A DNA stretch of 64,000 nucleotides, taken from assembly GCA_963846775.1 (NCBI GenBank), contig CAWJXB010000006.1:620001-684000 (forward strand), written 5' to 3'. This document shows positions 1 through 7,108 of this stretch, in pieces. Each line of letters opens with the position of its first letter. The first letter of the stretch is position 1. The position numbers were made by a program, and so were the translations under genes. The stretch is from CAVYXA01 sp963846775. Lineage in GTDB: Bacteria; Verrucomicrobiota; Verrucomicrobiia; Chthoniobacterales; UBA10450. The notes under the pieces were generated by a model. It was not told the DNA's origin. It worked only from the letters and a program-made list of their open reading frames with translations, and ran no database searches.

Positions 1-455
1 TCGATCTTGCCGTGGAACGAATCCACGCTGTCCGCGAAGCGCTCCACGGAACCGGAGTATTGCTGGTTGGGCGCGCGGAAGGATTTCTCGTTGGCCGCGA
101 AAAGATTGATCAAGTGATCAAACGCCTTGTCGCGTACTCAGAAGCAGGCGCGGATTGTTTGTACGCGCCCGGATTCCAAGAGCGCGATCATCTTACAGCC
201 ATCGTCGAAGCAGTCGCGCCAAAACCGGTTAACGTTCTGATCGGCGGCCCCATTGGGCTCACCATGCGCGATGCGGCCGAGCTGGGCGCGCGACGCGTCA
301 GTGTCGGTGGCGCGTTCGCCCGCGCGGCTTGGGGCGGATTCATCCGCTCGGCCAAGGAATTGATGGACAAAGGTACCTTCGAGGGATTGAAGCACGGCGC
401 CTCTTATGCCGAGCTGCAGGAATTGTTCGGAAATCCCTACGAGAAGGACAACTGA
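1..455 (+). CDS. Isocitrate lyase/PEP mutase family protein, 3' part
   Basis: The reading frame is open to the left edge of the window, so this is only the C-terminal part, about 150 residues. The sequence contains the alternating strand/helix pattern of the PEP mutase barrel: a segment with GRAEGFLVG, then AGADCLYAPG, then the VNVLIGGP strand followed by ELGARRVSVGG, and a C-terminal helix with ELQELFGNPY. This is the order seen in members of the oxaloacetate decarboxylase/carboxyvinyl-carboxyphosphonate phosphorylmutase branch, which cleave or form C-C or C-P bonds of 2-oxoacids. The substrate cannot be told because the catalytic N-terminal half is outside the window. It is not a true isocitrate lyase, since it lacks the family's C-terminal extension. 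Confidence 0.8.
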   Translation, partial: DLAVERIHAVREALHGTGVLLVGRAEGFLVGREKIDQVIKRLVAYSEAGADCLYAPGFQERDHLTAIVEAVAPKPVNVLIGGPIGLTMRDAAELGARRVSVGGAFARAAWGGFIRSAKELMDKGTFEGLKHGASYAELQELFGNPYEKDN

Positions 456-615
456 GCTGTCCTCTGCTTGACTAGAATGGACAGTTCGGCCAGCGCTTCG
501 CCAGATAAACGATAAACGCGCACGATGACCAGCAATGCTCGCGGCACACACCGGAACGATTCCGTGGCGACGGCACTCAACGAAAAGCATGATTTACCTA
601 AGCAAATCAGGGTTT

Positions 616-1647
616 TCATCGTGAGTAGTGACTCCGTTTCACGTGTCGGAAGTGCCGACGATATTGGCCAGGCGGAATCTTTAGGGCGCGCTGAAAGACA
701 TTGCGCATCGAATTGACGTTCCCAAAGCCGCACTCGCTCGCGATTGTTTCCATGCTGTTTTGGCTTTCCTCCAATCGACGTCGAGCTGCTTCCACTCGGA
801 GGCGCTCGACAAATTTTGCCGGCGTCGTTTTCATCTCTTTCGTGAAAACACGCGCGAAATTTCGTGGGCTCATGGCCACACGCACGGCCAGTGCCGGCAC
901 CGTGAGCGGTTTGTTCAAGTTGTCGAGGACCCACGTTTCCAGCTCGCGCAGAGGTTTCCGATCGGTGAGTTGAAGAGCAAGCGCGGCGCTGAATTGCGAT
1001 TGGCCACCGGGGCGCCTCAGATAGAGCACGAGATTGCGCGCAACCTGCAACGCGAGCCCCGAACCGTGATCTTCCTCGACCAGCGCCAGCGCCAGATCCA
1101 TTCCGGCCGTGACTCCCGCGGATGTGTAAACGTTTTCGTCCCGAACGAAAATCGGATTGGGATCAACGCTCGCGCGCGGAGCTCGCCGGATCAGAACCTC
1201 GCACCAGTTCCAATGAGTCGTAACGCGGCGGCCATCGAGCAGACCGGCGCGAGCCAGCAGCATCGCACCCGTACAGACAGAGCCGACCCGACGAATTTGT
1301 CGGCTAATTTTTTTCAACCACCGCACTACTTCTGGATTGATTTCGTCGCGCTCGATCGAATTCCCGCCGGCAACGAGCAGGGTGTCGATCTTTCCGCCTA
1401 GTTCGCGAAACGTCTTATGCGCGGTCATGCGCACTCCGCAGTTCGCGACCAACGAACGGGACGAAGAAGTAGTGACGACTTCGACGCTATAGATGGGAGG
1501 CGACCCCGGATTTTCACGCGCAAAGATCTCGGCCGCACGAGCAAAGACTTGGAGTGGCCCGACCAAATCGAGAATCTCGACTTCGGGCGTGGCGACAAAC
1601 ACCATCCGCCGCGTCGGCCTATGGGGCGAGTTCGAGCGTGGTTTCAC
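616..1647 (-). CDS. GlxA-type transcriptional regulator (DJ-1/PfpI domain plus AraC HTH)
   Basis: This is a 343-residue protein. Residues about 15-180 form a DJ-1/PfpI-like domain with the nucleophile-elbow motif SVCTGAMLLARAGLLDG. Residues about 230-335 form an AraC-type double helix-turn-helix, with MSPRNFARVF in the first helix pair and SECGFGNVNSMRNVFQR in the second. The architecture is that of GlxA-family regulators, where the N-terminal domain probably senses a metabolite. The GTG start overlaps the TGA of the upstream DJ-1/YHS gene (GTGA), so the two are co-translated and the regulator probably controls or senses the same stress. An ATG 14 codons in is a possible alternative start. 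Confidence 0.88.
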   Translation of the reverse strand: MKPRSNSPHRPTRRMVFVATPEVEILDLVGPLQVFARAAEIFARENPGSPPIYSVEVVTTSSSRSLVANCGVRMTAHKTFRELGGKIDTLLVAGGNSIERDEINPEVVRWLKKISRQIRRVGSVCTGAMLLARAGLLDGRRVTTHWNWCEVLIRRAPRASVDPNPIFVRDENVYTSAGVTAGMDLALALVEEDHGSGLALQVARNLVLYLRRPGGQSQFSAALALQLTDRKPLRELETWVLDNLNKPLTVPALAVRVAMSPRNFARVFTKEMKTTPAKFVERLRVEAARRRLEESQNSMETIASECGFGNVNSMRNVFQRALKIPPGQYRRHFRHVKRSHYSR

Positions 1648-2579
1648 AGCCTTTTATTAGCGGTGACAAACTTATCAGGCGCCGCATCGAACGTTTTCTT
1701 GTCGTCGTCCGAGCAGAAATAGTAAGTCTTGCCCTTGAAAACAGATTTCGGCGCGATCTTTGGATCGACGTCCATTCCGCAGACTGCACAAAGCGGATGC
1801 TCGGGAGTTGAGACAGGTGCAGTGGCGTAAATTTGATTCGAATCCGGGTTCATCCAGCCTTGTCCCTGATATTCCATGTTGTAGGCAGTTTTCTGCGCGA
1901 CCTCGCGCCCGTAGTAGCGTTCGACCACGCGCAAGGCGAGATCGATGCCGGAGGAGAGTCCGCCGGCAGTCGCGAGATTGCCATCCTCAACGAAACGAGC
2001 GCCGCGTTTGAGATGAATGTCCGGGAACGCCATCGCGAAAGGAACAAACGCGGCGTGAAATGTTGTCGCAGATTTTCCGGACAGAAGTCCGGTCTTGGCG
2101 AGAACAAATGCGCCGGTGCAAACCGACATGGTGACGTCGGTACTCTTCGAGGCCTGGCGAATCCAATCCAACATCGCCGGACTCGGTTCGCTCTGCGCCG
2201 GGATAACGATGACCTTCGGCGCCGGGGCATTCTTCAAGGTGTAATCCGGAATGATTTGCATCCCGCCGCCGGCTCGAATCGGAGAGGTTGACTCAGAAAC
2301 CGTATAAAGCTTGAAAGGATGATCCTGACTGCCCGGAACCATGACATCCCGAAAAACCTCCCACGGCCCGCAAAAGTCGATAATCACCGCCCCATTCGAA
2401 ATAAGAAAAGCAACCGGAATATCTCCGTGAGCTGGAGGCTTCAGCCGATTTGCTTCGAGCGGAGCAGCATTCGCCGAAATCTGACCGATCAGCCAAAGTA
2501 CCGTTGCCGCGATGAATCCGATCTTTGTTATGCGGTCGAGGATGTCTCTTCCATTCAGGGCATTGAGTAATTGATTCAT
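1644..2579 (-). CDS. DJ-1/PfpI family protein with C-terminal YHS domain
   Basis: This 311-residue protein starts with a hydrophobic segment (residues about 17-38), probably a signal peptide or anchor, followed by a DJ-1/PfpI domain at about 50-240. The nucleophile-elbow motif SVCTGAFVLAKTGLLSG is present. The last 50 residues contain CAVCGMDVDP, then FKGKTYYFCSDDDKKTF, the pattern of a YHS (TRASH-like) metal-binding domain. DJ-1 proteins act in oxidative or carbonyl stress, and YHS domains bind copper or other soft metals. The fusion plus export signal suggests a periplasmic stress or metal sensor, which is inference. It overlaps the GlxA-type regulator by 4 nt. Confidence 0.85.
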   Translation of the reverse strand: MNQLLNALNGRDILDRITKIGFIAATVLWLIGQISANAAPLEANRLKPPAHGDIPVAFLISNGAVIIDFCGPWEVFRDVMVPGSQDHPFKLYTVSESTSPIRAGGGMQIIPDYTLKNAPAPKVIVIPAQSEPSPAMLDWIRQASKSTDVTMSVCTGAFVLAKTGLLSGKSATTFHAAFVPFAMAFPDIHLKRGARFVEDGNLATAGGLSSGIDLALRVVERYYGREVAQKTAYNMEYQGQGWMNPDSNQIYATAPVSTPEHPLCAVCGMDVDPKIAPKSVFKGKTYYFCSDDDKKTFDAAPDKFVTANKRL

Positions 2580-2608
2580 AATATCTATTTTCAGAGAAAA
2601 GAGCGACT

Positions 2609-2642
2609 GGCAGCAATGACAAGTATCATCACATTTCTGCCA
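2609..2642 (-). repeat. 34-nt upstream element, copy A
   Basis: On the leftward strand this element lies about 30 nt upstream of the DJ-1/YHS start. It matches positions 2952-2985 at 27 of 34 bases. The shared core contains TTGTCAT followed by GCNGCC. A common promoter or operator for the two leftward genes is possible, but no protein family was recognised. Confidence 0.35.
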
Positions 2643-2688
2643 ATGGAAGCTTCTTCCACCTGGCTTTCGAATTCGCCCACGTCGATCT

Positions 2689-2949
2689 TCAGGATCGGAA
2701 CGAATGTGCCGTCACATTAGTAACGCGTTCTGCTGCCTTTATATCTCCCAAAGGGAGCGCCAGAGCTTGGAGCACGAACTGCCAGATCGCGATGAGCGCG
2801 CTGACAGTCAAGACCGGATAGATTACTGCCTCGAACAGGTTACGACCCCTTTCCTCGGAGCGCACCAAAAGCCTGTAGGTGGACTCGTGTTGGTTTTCCG
2901 ATTCACCGATAGTTTGTTTGTTCATGCCGCGAATCTCGAGCGGTGCCAT
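2689..2949 (-). CDS. Small single-span membrane protein, unknown function
   Basis: The frame gives 86 residues, or 78 from the second Met (2925), which looks the better start (MNKQTIGESENQ). The N-terminal 30 residues are polar and charged. Residues about 45-68 form one transmembrane helix (VIYPVLTVSALIAIWQFVLQ). I do not recognise a family. It lies in the same orientation as the DJ-1/YHS and GlxA genes, 110 nt upstream of them, and carries a similar upstream element (2952-2985), so it may be co-regulated. Confidence 0.45.
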   Translation of the reverse strand: MAPLEIRGMNKQTIGESENQHESTYRLLVRSEERGRNLFEAVIYPVLTVSALIAIWQFVLQALALPLGDIKAAERVTNVTAHSFRS

Positions 2950-2951
2950 TT

Positions 2952-2985
2952 GGCCGCGATGACAATGGTCACCACGTTTCTGCCA
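2952..2985 (-). repeat. 34-nt upstream element, copy B
   Basis: This is the second copy of the element at 2609-2642, again just upstream of a leftward reading frame. Seven mismatches separate the copies. Confidence 0.35.
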
Positions 2986-3310
2986 GACTGTTTCGGATCG
3001 GAAAACCGGAATCGAGCCAACCAGCTGAAATCGGACCGGATGCTGCGACGTGAAATGTCGTGCGGTTCGACCGGAGCGTCAGCTCCTCCCTAGCTCCGTC
3101 TCGAGTGACGCTGCTAAAGGACTGATCAGATCGGATCCCCTTTTCAGCTCTCAGCATTTCAGCGGTCAGACAACACTCAAATCCGTAAAGGGGCGTGGCT
3201 CCCACGTAGTTTTACGCTCTCGACCATCAACATTCCATTCCGGGCTTTCGCTTGCTTATTAGCCCCGGCGCAGCAAATTCACGAGCCGAATAGCAAAAAC
3301 CGGTTTCGGC
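2986..3310. other. Intergenic region upstream of korA
   Basis: No convincing gene was seen in this 325-nt stretch. It contains one copy of a palindromic repeat (3184-3216, described separately) and presumably the korA promoter. No clear operator was found. Confidence 0.5.
3184..3216. repeat. CGTAAAG...CTTTACG palindromic repeat, copy 1
   Basis: This imperfect hairpin begins CGTAAAGGGGCG and ends in TTTACG. A near-identical element is at 11034-11065. Both are intergenic. Confidence 0.6.
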
Positions 3311-3313
3311 GTG

Positions 3314-5149
3314 ATGAACAAAATCGACTTCGCAGTCGGCATTGGCGGTGAGAACGGCCAGGGAATCGCTTCTACTGGCAACATTCTCGCGCTGATCTTT
3401 GCGCGGCGCGGGCTGCATCTCAACGCCTACAACGCTTACCAGTCGATCATCCGCGGCGGCCATACTTTCCTGACCATTCGCGCTGGCGACGGGCCGGTCC
3501 GCAACATGGGTGACAAGATTGACGTCTTCATTCCGCTCAATCAAGACACGATGGATCGACACCTGCATCTGTTGAAGAATGGCGCGTGCGCCATTTACGA
3601 CAAAGATAAGGTCGCGCCGGGGAAAGCGGCCGACGGTGTTCAACTCTGCGCCATGCCGATGAAGGAATTGACCAAGAGCAACAAGCTCGCGGTCAACACC
3701 GCTGCTCTCGGCGCGACGCTCCAATTGCTCGGGATTGAATCGGAACCGCTCGAGACGGTCATTTCGCGGCAATTTAAGAAGAAGGGCGATGCAGTCGTCG
3801 CCGAGAATGTGGCCATTGCCCGCGCAGGCTACGATTACGCGGCCCAAAATTTTTCGGCCTTCGCCTGGAAAGCGCCGGGAGGAGCCAAACCGTTGGGCGT
3901 GATTACCGGCAACCAAGCCATCGCCATGGGCGGAGCGGCCGCGGGCGTGAAGTTTTACGCGGCGTATCCGATGAGCCCGGCCACCGGCGTGTTGATGTGG
4001 ATGGCGGCGCACGCGCGTGAGCTCGGCATCATGGTTCGGCAAGTCGAAGACGAGATCGGCGTGATGAATATGGTGATCGGCGCGGCCCACACCGGCTGCC
4101 GCGCCATGTGTGCAACCAGCGGTGGCGGATTTGCGCTGATGACCGAGGCCGTCGGGATGGCGGGAATGATTGAAACGCCGATTGTTTGCGTCGATGTGCA
4201 ACGCGCCGGACCCGCGACAGGCGTGCCCACCAAAACCGAACAAGGCGATCTCTGGCAGGTGCTGGGCGCTGGCCAGGGCGATTATCCGCGCATTGTGGTC
4301 GCGCCGACGAATCAGTTGGATTTATTTCAAACCATTCCGGAGTTGTTCAACCTCTGCGATAAATATCAATGTCCCGGTCTGGTCTTGTCCGATCTGCTGA
4401 TTTCCGAAGGAACCGCGAGCATCGATCCGGATGATCTGGACTTCGCAGTGAATATCGACCGCGGCGAATTGATTTTGCCTAACGGCAACGGCTTGCCCGC
4501 CGTAGCCTTGGCGAAGGAGGGAAACGGCGCGAATCCGGCCAGCGGCTACAACGACAAGGCGTATCTGCGTTTCAAGAACACCCCGAGCGGAATTTCTCCC
4601 CGCGCGGTGCCGGGAATGCCTGGTCACATTTTTACCGCCGCGACTGACGAGCACGATGAAGACGGCACGCTTATCAGTGATGAATTCACCAATCCGCAGA
4701 AGCGGCGGCTGATGGTTGAGAAACGCGCCCGAAAAATGCAGGGCGCGATCAAGGACATCGCGCCGCCGAAGCTCGTTGGTCCGGAGAACGCCGATGTCAC
4801 GCTGGTGGGTTGGGGCTCGACCGAGGGCGTAGTACGAGAAGCGGTGGAAAAACTGGCCGGCGAAGAAGGAATCGTGGCCAATCAACTCGTCATCAAATGG
4901 ATTGTGCCGCTGCACGCAGCGGAGATCAGCGCCATTCTCGGGCGCAGCAAGAATGTCATCCTGGTTGAGAACAATCAGAGCGGTCAGTTCGCCCGTTATC
5001 TCCGGAGCGAAACCGGTTTCGATGCGCACGGTCACATCCGCAAGTACGACGGCGAACCGTTCATGCCGCACCACATTGTCGAAGCAGTGAAAGCACAATT
5101 GGCCGGTCAGACCCGTCTTTCCATTCCTGTCCATGAGGTTAACGCCTAA
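3314..5149 (+). CDS. korA: 2-oxoacid:ferredoxin oxidoreductase, alpha subunit (gamma-alpha fusion)
   Basis: About 611 residues from the ATG at 3314, with a GTG one codon earlier. Residues about 1-190 are the gamma domain (GGENGQGIASTGNI, RGGHTFLTIR), which binds CoA or shapes the interface. Residues about 195-430 are the pyrimidine-binding thiamine diphosphate domain (GNQAIAMGG, YPMSPATGVL, ATSGGGFALM). A transketolase C-like domain follows (VTLVGWGSTEG). Fused gamma-alpha subunits are typical of KorA-type enzymes that oxidatively decarboxylate 2-oxoglutarate or related 2-oxoacids to acyl-CoA and reduce ferredoxin. The beta subunit gene begins 6 nt after the stop. The exact substrate cannot be told from sequence. 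Confidence 0.92.
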   Translation: MNKIDFAVGIGGENGQGIASTGNILALIFARRGLHLNAYNAYQSIIRGGHTFLTIRAGDGPVRNMGDKIDVFIPLNQDTMDRHLHLLKNGACAIYDKDKVAPGKAADGVQLCAMPMKELTKSNKLAVNTAALGATLQLLGIESEPLETVISRQFKKKGDAVVAENVAIARAGYDYAAQNFSAFAWKAPGGAKPLGVITGNQAIAMGGAAAGVKFYAAYPMSPATGVLMWMAAHARELGIMVRQVEDEIGVMNMVIGAAHTGCRAMCATSGGGFALMTEAVGMAGMIETPIVCVDVQRAGPATGVPTKTEQGDLWQVLGAGQGDYPRIVVAPTNQLDLFQTIPELFNLCDKYQCPGLVLSDLLISEGTASIDPDDLDFAVNIDRGELILPNGNGLPAVALAKEGNGANPASGYNDKAYLRFKNTPSGISPRAVPGMPGHIFTAATDEHDEDGTLISDEFTNPQKRRLMVEKRARKMQGAIKDIAPPKLVGPENADVTLVGWGSTEGVVREAVEKLAGEEGIVANQLVIKWIVPLHAAEISAILGRSKNVILVENNQSGQFARYLRSETGFDAHGHIRKYDGEPFMPHHIVEAVKAQLAGQTRLSIPVHEVNA

Positions 5150-5155
5150 CGAAAC

Positions 5156-6065
5156 ATGAGCGCGCCTGTTGCACCGCCTGCCACAACCGAAGCCAGTCAG
5201 CTCACGAAAGAGACTTACCGCGGCCGGATTCATCCTGATTGGTGTCCCGGCTGCGGCGATTTCTCCGTGCTGGCCGCGCTGCAAACCGCCCTCTTCGAGT
5301 TGGAAGTGCAACCGCATTCAAGCCTGCGTCATCAGCGGCATCGGTTGTTCATCGAATCTGCCGGGTTACATCAACACTTACGGGATGCACACACTCCATG
5401 GCCGCGCCCTGGCCGTTGCGACCGGCGTCAAACTTGGCAATCACGAGCTGAAAGTGATTTGCACCGGCGGCGATGGCGATGGTTACGGAATTGGCGGCAA
5501 CCATTTCGTTCACACCATGCGACGCAACGTTGACCTGACTTACATCGTCATGGACAACCAGATCTACGGTCTAACCACCGGACAATGCTCGCCCACCAGC
5601 GTCAAGGGAATGAAAACCAAGAGCACGCCCTACGGAAGCGTTGAGAACCCGATTAATCCGATCCCGATGGCAATTGTTGGCGGTGCCACTTACGTGGCGC
5701 GCGCGTTCAGCGGCAAACAGAGGCACATGGTCGAAATGTTCAAAGGCGCGATTCAACATCAGGGCTTCGCTCTGGTGGATGTTTTCAGTCCTTGCGTCAC
5801 TTACAACAAGGACAACACCTACCAGTGGTTTAATCCGCGCGTGAAAATTCTCGACGGCCACGACCCGACCGATCTGCACAAAGCGATCGAGCGCGGTTAT
5901 CAGTGGGGCGAAGAAATTCCTATTGGATTGTTCTGGCATCGGACCGATCTGCCAACCTTGGAAGAGTTGGAACCGGTGCTGCACACGGGCGAAGGTCCGC
6001 TGGCCTTTCGCAATCTCGGCATCTCCCCGGAACAAGCCAAAAGTCTGATCCAGGAATTATTGTAG
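5156..6065 (+). CDS. korB: 2-oxoacid:ferredoxin oxidoreductase, beta subunit, with a +1 frameshift
   Basis: The protein is read in two frames that join near 5317. The first encodes about 54 residues including WCPGCGDF. The second continues with CVISGIGCSS, GGDGDGYGIGGNHF and MDNQIYGLTTGQ. These give the thiamine-binding GDGDG...N motif and the cysteines (CPGCG, GIGCSS, SPCVTY) that hold the [4Fe-4S] cluster in KorB proteins. Removing one T of the TT at 5317-5318 restores one frame of 302 residues (PHQACVISGIG), the normal length. Either the gene is inactivated or the base is a sequencing error. The rest is well conserved, which favours error or very recent mutation. The stop TAG lies inside a TGTAG palindromic repeat. 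Confidence 0.85.
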
Positions 6066-6083
6066 CGGCGGTCTATGACCGCC
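6061..6083. repeat. TGTAGCGGCGGTC palindromic repeat, solo copy
   Basis: A single palindromic arm of the family also seen at 35884, 36364, 50539 and 51898. It supplies the TAG stop codon of korB. Confidence 0.7.
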
Positions 6084-6153
6084 GATTTGTGGCAGCGGGA
6101 GCCATCGTTTGCGTTTTCTAATGTTTCTAATTTTCAGCTTTCTACTTTCTCAG

Positions 6154-6498
6154 TCAGCCGCCTTGATCGAGAGCCTCTTCGGTGCCGAAGGCATCTCGTT
6201 CTCCGCTTAGTTCACCCTTTGGTGCAGGCGCGCCAGAGCGCTGTTCGCCCGGACGCGGCTCGGCCCGCGTCAGTTTCTGTCCCTGACGTGAGAAGCCTGA
6301 TTTCTCGACGGCGACGCACATGCAACCAGTACCTTCCGCACAATCCTGGCAACAATAGGTTTCGCCATCGTGCGTGTATCCTTCTCCAGGCCAGTCGTTC
6401 TTGATCATTCTGCAACCAGGGCAGGCCGGTATCGGAATCGATTTTCGAAAACGACGGCTTTGCGGTTTTTCAATTGCGCTAGTCTCCATGTAGTTCAT
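6154..6498 (-). CDS. Metallothionein-like small cysteine-rich protein
   Basis: This 114-residue protein could also start at Met4. Residues about 25-62 hold all seven cysteines: ACPGC, then YCCQDCAEGTGCMC. The spacing C-x2-C, GETYCCQDCAEG, CxC follows the pattern of bacterial metallothioneins of the SmtA/BmtA type (CxxC ... GxxYCSxxCAxGH ... CxC), which chelate zinc, cadmium or copper. The remaining 50 C-terminal residues are charged, proline-rich and probably disordered, which is longer than the usual family. The gene stands alone between korB and the DUF4404 gene. The call rests on motif spacing only. A generic zinc-ribbon protein is the alternative. Confidence 0.6.
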   Translation of the reverse strand: MNYMETSAIEKPQSRRFRKSIPIPACPGCRMIKNDWPGEGYTHDGETYCCQDCAEGTGCMCVAVEKSGFSRQGQKLTRAEPRPGEQRSGAPAPKGELSGERDAFGTEEALDQGG

Positions 6499-6664
6499 TT
6501 AGCAACCCAACCTTTCAAAGACACTATCGGTTCTGCCGGGACATTTGCGCTTGCAACGCCGGGGCCCGGAAACTGTGACTTGCCGCCGCAACGGCTTTAA
6601 CGGAGATGCCTAAGTTTTCCCGTCCGAAATCCGCACAATCCGTGGTTACCCTCTCGTCTGAAAA

Positions 6665-6694
6665 TTCGTGTCTATTCGTGTCCATTCGTGGTTA
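6665..6694. repeat. Three tandem 10-bp units (ATTCGTGTCY)
   Basis: ATTCGTGTCT, ATTCGTGTCC and ATTCGTGGTT follow one another immediately upstream of the DUF4404 gene. Related attcgtgt sequence recurs before rsmE (about 34178-34202). Confidence 0.7.
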
Positions 6695-6709
6695 CTGTAA
6701 GGATCCAAT

Positions 6710-7042
6710 ATGAACGAGGAACGCATCGAGAAGATCAAATCAGCCTTTGCAGCGGCCGATGATGTCCCGGCGGAGAAGAAGGCCGAGTTGTTGGGTGTAC
6801 TCTCGAAACTGAAGCCGGCCATCGAGAACGTTTCACAAACACACGCGAAGGATGCGCAAAGCATCGCCCGGTTGGTCGAGGCCTCTGCGCATGAAGCGAC
6901 GCGCCTGGAAAAACGCCCCGAAAATCTCAGGGCCCTTTTGCAGGCATTGAAACGATCCGTGGAGAACTTCGAAGCGTCTCATCCGCAACTCGTCGCGTTT
7001 GTAGCTGAATATTCGACTGCGTTATCCGCTCTCGGCATTTGA
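6710..7042 (+). CDS. DUF4404 family protein
   Basis: This 110-residue protein is almost all helix. It begins MNEERIEKIKSAFAAADDVP and ends in the block NFEASHPQLVAFVAEYSTALSALGI, which resembles the conserved FExxHPxL...LxxLGI end of DUF4404 proteins. No membrane segment or catalytic motif was seen and no function is known for the family. An ATG preceded by a GGATCC-type spacer marks the start. Confidence 0.7.
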   Translation: MNEERIEKIKSAFAAADDVPAEKKAELLGVLSKLKPAIENVSQTHAKDAQSIARLVEASAHEATRLEKRPENLRALLQALKRSVENFEASHPQLVAFVAEYSTALSALGI

Positions 7043-7108
7043 TCGCGGGGCTCGTCTGCTTCGCCATTGCCTTCGTTTTTTGGTTTTGGGATGGGACGTC
7101 GGGACTTT

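Noticed and set aside
3227..4243. Long leftward frame antisense to korA
   Set aside because: It shows only histidine/arginine-rich sequence typical of reversed coding DNA.
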